14,771 nucleotides of DNA from an uncultured Eubacteriales bacterium (GTDB taxonomy: Bacteria; Bacillota; Clostridia; Lachnospirales; CAG-274). Where the stretch lies: NCBI GenBank assembly GCA_902496345.1, contig CABVAP010000053.1, positions 1-14,771 on the forward strand, read 5' to 3'. Positions within the stretch are counted from its first letter, which is position 1, and each line of letters begins with the position of its first letter. Of this stretch, positions 13,123-14,771 are shown piece after piece. A program made the translations under genes and the position numbers. The notes beneath the pieces were generated by a model that saw nothing but the letters and a program-made list of their open reading frames with translations, ran no database searches and was not told the origin of the DNA.

Positions 13123-14583
13123 ATGGAAAACATTACAGATATTAATCAAATAAAAATGGCAGTTTTAAGAAAAACAGCCGAATACGCTTATAACGGAACT
13201 TTAACACAAAAGGCTGATGAGATACCTTTTGAGCTTATTTCCGGACCAAAACCAGAATTTCGTTGCTGTATATATAGAGAAAGAGAGATAATCCGTCAGA
13301 GAGTTAGGTTATCTATGGGACAAATTCCTGCCGGTTCTCATTATACAGTAAATGACGGTACACAAGTTGTCCACGTAATTTCTGCTGCCTGTGAGGGTTG
13401 CCCTATTGCTAGATTTACAGTAACAGATAACTGTCATAACTGTCTTGCAAGAAAATGTATCAAAGCCTGTAAGTTTGGTGCAATAACAAGAACAGACAGA
13501 GGTGCCTATATCGACAAGACTAAATGTAAAAAATGTGGTCAATGTCTTCTCGCCTGTCCTTACGGGGCAATCGTTGATATACAAAGACCTTGTATCAAAG
13601 CCTGTCCCGTTGACGCAATCCAGATTGACGAAAACGACCTTGCTATGATTGACGAAAGCAAATGTATCAACTGTGGTAAATGTGTTGTTGGTTGTCCTTT
13701 TGGTGCTGTTTCTGATGTTTCTATGATTTCAAATGTCATAGACACAATTGTTAAGGGTGAAAACAAAGTTTATGCTATGATTGCACCGGCTATCGAGGGA
13801 CAATTTGGTGATTTTCCTATACCTGTTTTAAAATCTGCTATAAAAGCACTTGGATTTTACGAAGTACTTGAGGTTGCACTTGGTGCAGACGCTGTTGCTA
13901 TTGCTGAAACAGAAGAAGTTATCGAGAGAGCAAAAGAGGGCAAAAAAACTACAACCTCTTGTTGTCCAGCCTTTGTAAATCTCATCGAAAAACATTTTCC
14001 TCAGCTTAAAGATAATATATCAACAACCGTTTCCCCTATGGTTGCGACTGCCCGACTTATAAAAGCTGCAGACCCAACTGCTGTCATTGTATTCATAGGG
14101 CCTTGTATTGCTAAGAAAAACGAAGCACTTAAACACTACATAGGCGAAATAAATTTTGTACTTACATTTGAAGAATTAGAAGCTATGTTTGAGGTAAAAG
14201 AAATAAACTTTGCCGATTATGAAAGTGAAAATGAAGACGCTACAAAATACGGTAAAGGTTTTGCAAAATCCGGTGGTGTTACAAACGCTGTTGTTGAAGT
14301 TATTGCCGAAAAAGGTGACGATATTGACCTTAAAACTATGAAATGCAGTGGCATTGACGAATGTAAAAAAGCTATGCTTATGCTTAAAAGTGGAAAAATC
14401 CCTGTTGACTTTATCGAAGGTATGGCTTGCGAAAACGGTTGTGTAAACGGTCCTGCCAAAGTTAAAGATTTAATGATGGGAAGAAGAATTTTTGACAAAT
14501 ACGCTGACAACAAAAAAATCGACATAATTCAAAATTACAATGACAAAAAAATGAACGAGCTTAACATTCACAGAAAACACTAA
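13123..14583 (+). CDS. Monomeric [FeFe] hydrogenase, group B-like
   Basis: This 486-residue cytoplasmic enzyme probably interconverts protons and H2 using reduced ferredoxin. Residues 90-191 hold 16 cysteines in ferredoxin-like motifs (CHNCLARKCIKAC, CKKCGQCLLACP, RPCIKACP, CINCGKCVVGCP), enough for several [4Fe-4S] clusters. The H domain is complete: TTSCCPAF (proton-transfer Cys280, ligand Cys281), GPCIAKKNE (Cys328, Lys331, Glu334) and EGMACENGC (Met434, Cys436, Cys440). The N-terminal block IYREREIIRQRVRLSMGQIP and the overall layout match group B, whose physiological role is less settled than group A. The open frame could begin at TTG 13114, but AGGAAGG (13106-13112) sits next to it; ATG 13123, ten bases away, is the realistic start. 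It follows the phosphatase gene after 35 bases in the same operon. Maturases HydE/F/G are not in the window. Confidence 0.9.
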   Translation: MENITDINQIKMAVLRKTAEYAYNGTLTQKADEIPFELISGPKPEFRCCIYREREIIRQRVRLSMGQIPAGSHYTVNDGTQVVHVISAACEGCPIARFTVTDNCHNCLARKCIKACKFGAITRTDRGAYIDKTKCKKCGQCLLACPYGAIVDIQRPCIKACPVDAIQIDENDLAMIDESKCINCGKCVVGCPFGAVSDVSMISNVIDTIVKGENKVYAMIAPAIEGQFGDFPIPVLKSAIKALGFYEVLEVALGADAVAIAETEEVIERAKEGKKTTTSCCPAFVNLIEKHFPQLKDNISTTVSPMVATARLIKAADPTAVIVFIGPCIAKKNEALKHYIGEINFVLTFEELEAMFEVKEINFADYESENEDATKYGKGFAKSGGVTNAVVEVIAEKGDDIDLKTMKCSGIDECKKAMLMLKSGKIPVDFIEGMACENGCVNGPAKVKDLMMGRRIFDKYADNKKIDIIQNYNDKKMNELNIHRKH

Positions 14584-14613
14584 TAAACAAATTGTGGTTT
14601 ATCGATTAAGACC

Positions 14614-14630
14614 GTGGGGCTTTGCCCCAC
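14614..14630. repeat. GC-rich hairpin after the hydrogenase
   Basis: GTGGGGC (14614-14620) and GCCCCAC (14624-14630) pair perfectly around TTT, and a further CACCCCAC follows. There is no T-run, so it is a poor intrinsic terminator. GTGGGGC-type hairpins with a trailing CACCCCAC look like a dispersed intergenic repeat. A fragment TTTGCCCCA also occurs at about 9987-9995. Confidence 0.5.
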
Positions 14631-14660
14631 CACCCCACAAGCCTTTTCAAAATCGACAAC

Positions 14661-14752
14661 GGCACATTCGCTTGCGTAAAATCAATTTAAAACAAAATTG
14701 AACCGTTTTTGTTTTAAACCGATTTTACTTGTGCAAGCTCATAAACGGTGCC
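14661..14752. repeat. Long nested inverted repeat at the window end
   Basis: From outside in: GGCAC/GTGCC (14661-14665, 14748-14752), GCTTGC/GCAAGC (14670-14675, 14733-14738), GTAAAATC/GATTTTAC (14676-14683, 14721-14728) and TTTAAAACAAAA/TTTTGTTTTAAA (14686-14697, 14707-14718), with a 9-base loop and small bulges. About 31 pairs over 92 bases. No coding frame spans it. It could be a miniature inverted-repeat element or a structured RNA. Confidence 0.65.
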
Positions 14753-14771
14753 ACGTATTTGCCGGAAACTA

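Noticed and set aside
14217..14525. 102-residue minus-strand frame opposite the hydrogenase
   Set aside because: It overlaps the conserved L3 region of the hydrogenase on the other strand and has no start signals.

Overview
The window looks like a chromosomal segment of a low-GC, anaerobic, probably spore-forming member of the Clostridia. This rests on the AT-rich composition, strong AGGAGG-type ribosome sites, a YlmC/YmxH-family sporulation-associated protein, two secreted proteins with copper-amine-oxidase-N-like domains, and two [FeFe]-hydrogenase-family proteins. I cannot name the genus. No rRNA, tRNA, CRISPR array, transposase or phage gene is visible, and no gene-free stretch exceeds 300 bases.

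Layout, left to right. Bases 1-151 are almost wholly palindromic: four consecutive hairpins ending in a T-run. Then come minus-strand genes: a small Xre-type repressor with a likely self-operator (172-396), an unrecognised small membrane protein (483-773), and a secreted C39-like cysteine peptidase with a copper-amine-oxidase-N-like domain (941-2137). Next are two housekeeping runs on the minus strand, yerC-pcrA (6464 down to 3950) and ylmC/ymxH-methyltransferase (3881 down to 2421). A hairpin that buries the ribosome site of the ylmC-like gene lies between them.

A plus-strand gene at 6698-7354 encodes a second secreted copper-amine-oxidase-N-like protein with a repetitive acidic Ser/Thr/Glu tail. 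A bidirectional terminator separates it from the minus-strand pair ybaB-recR (8414 down to 7441). From 8582 on, all genes are on the plus strand: an NfeD-stomatin (SPFH) membrane pair, then a three-gene hydrogenase operon.

The most notable system is that operon (10189-14583). It encodes a PAS-containing hydrogenase-like protein that keeps the four H-cluster cysteines but has changed proton-transfer and second-sphere residues. The next gene overlaps it by 8 bases and encodes a SpoIIE/PP2C-type phosphatase with an extra C-terminal domain of unknown function. The third gene encodes a group B-like [FeFe] hydrogenase with an intact active-site signature. The inferred scheme is H2 or redox sensing by the first protein, output through the phosphatase, and H2 metabolism by the third. 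The window ends in a 188-base gene-free stretch containing a GC-rich hairpin and a long nested inverted repeat.

Five starts were chosen by ribosome-site spacing and lie inside the longest open frame: the ylmC-like gene (3881), pcrA (6151), yerC (6464), the 6698 gene and the 13123 hydrogenase. All family assignments come from reading motifs, not from database searches.
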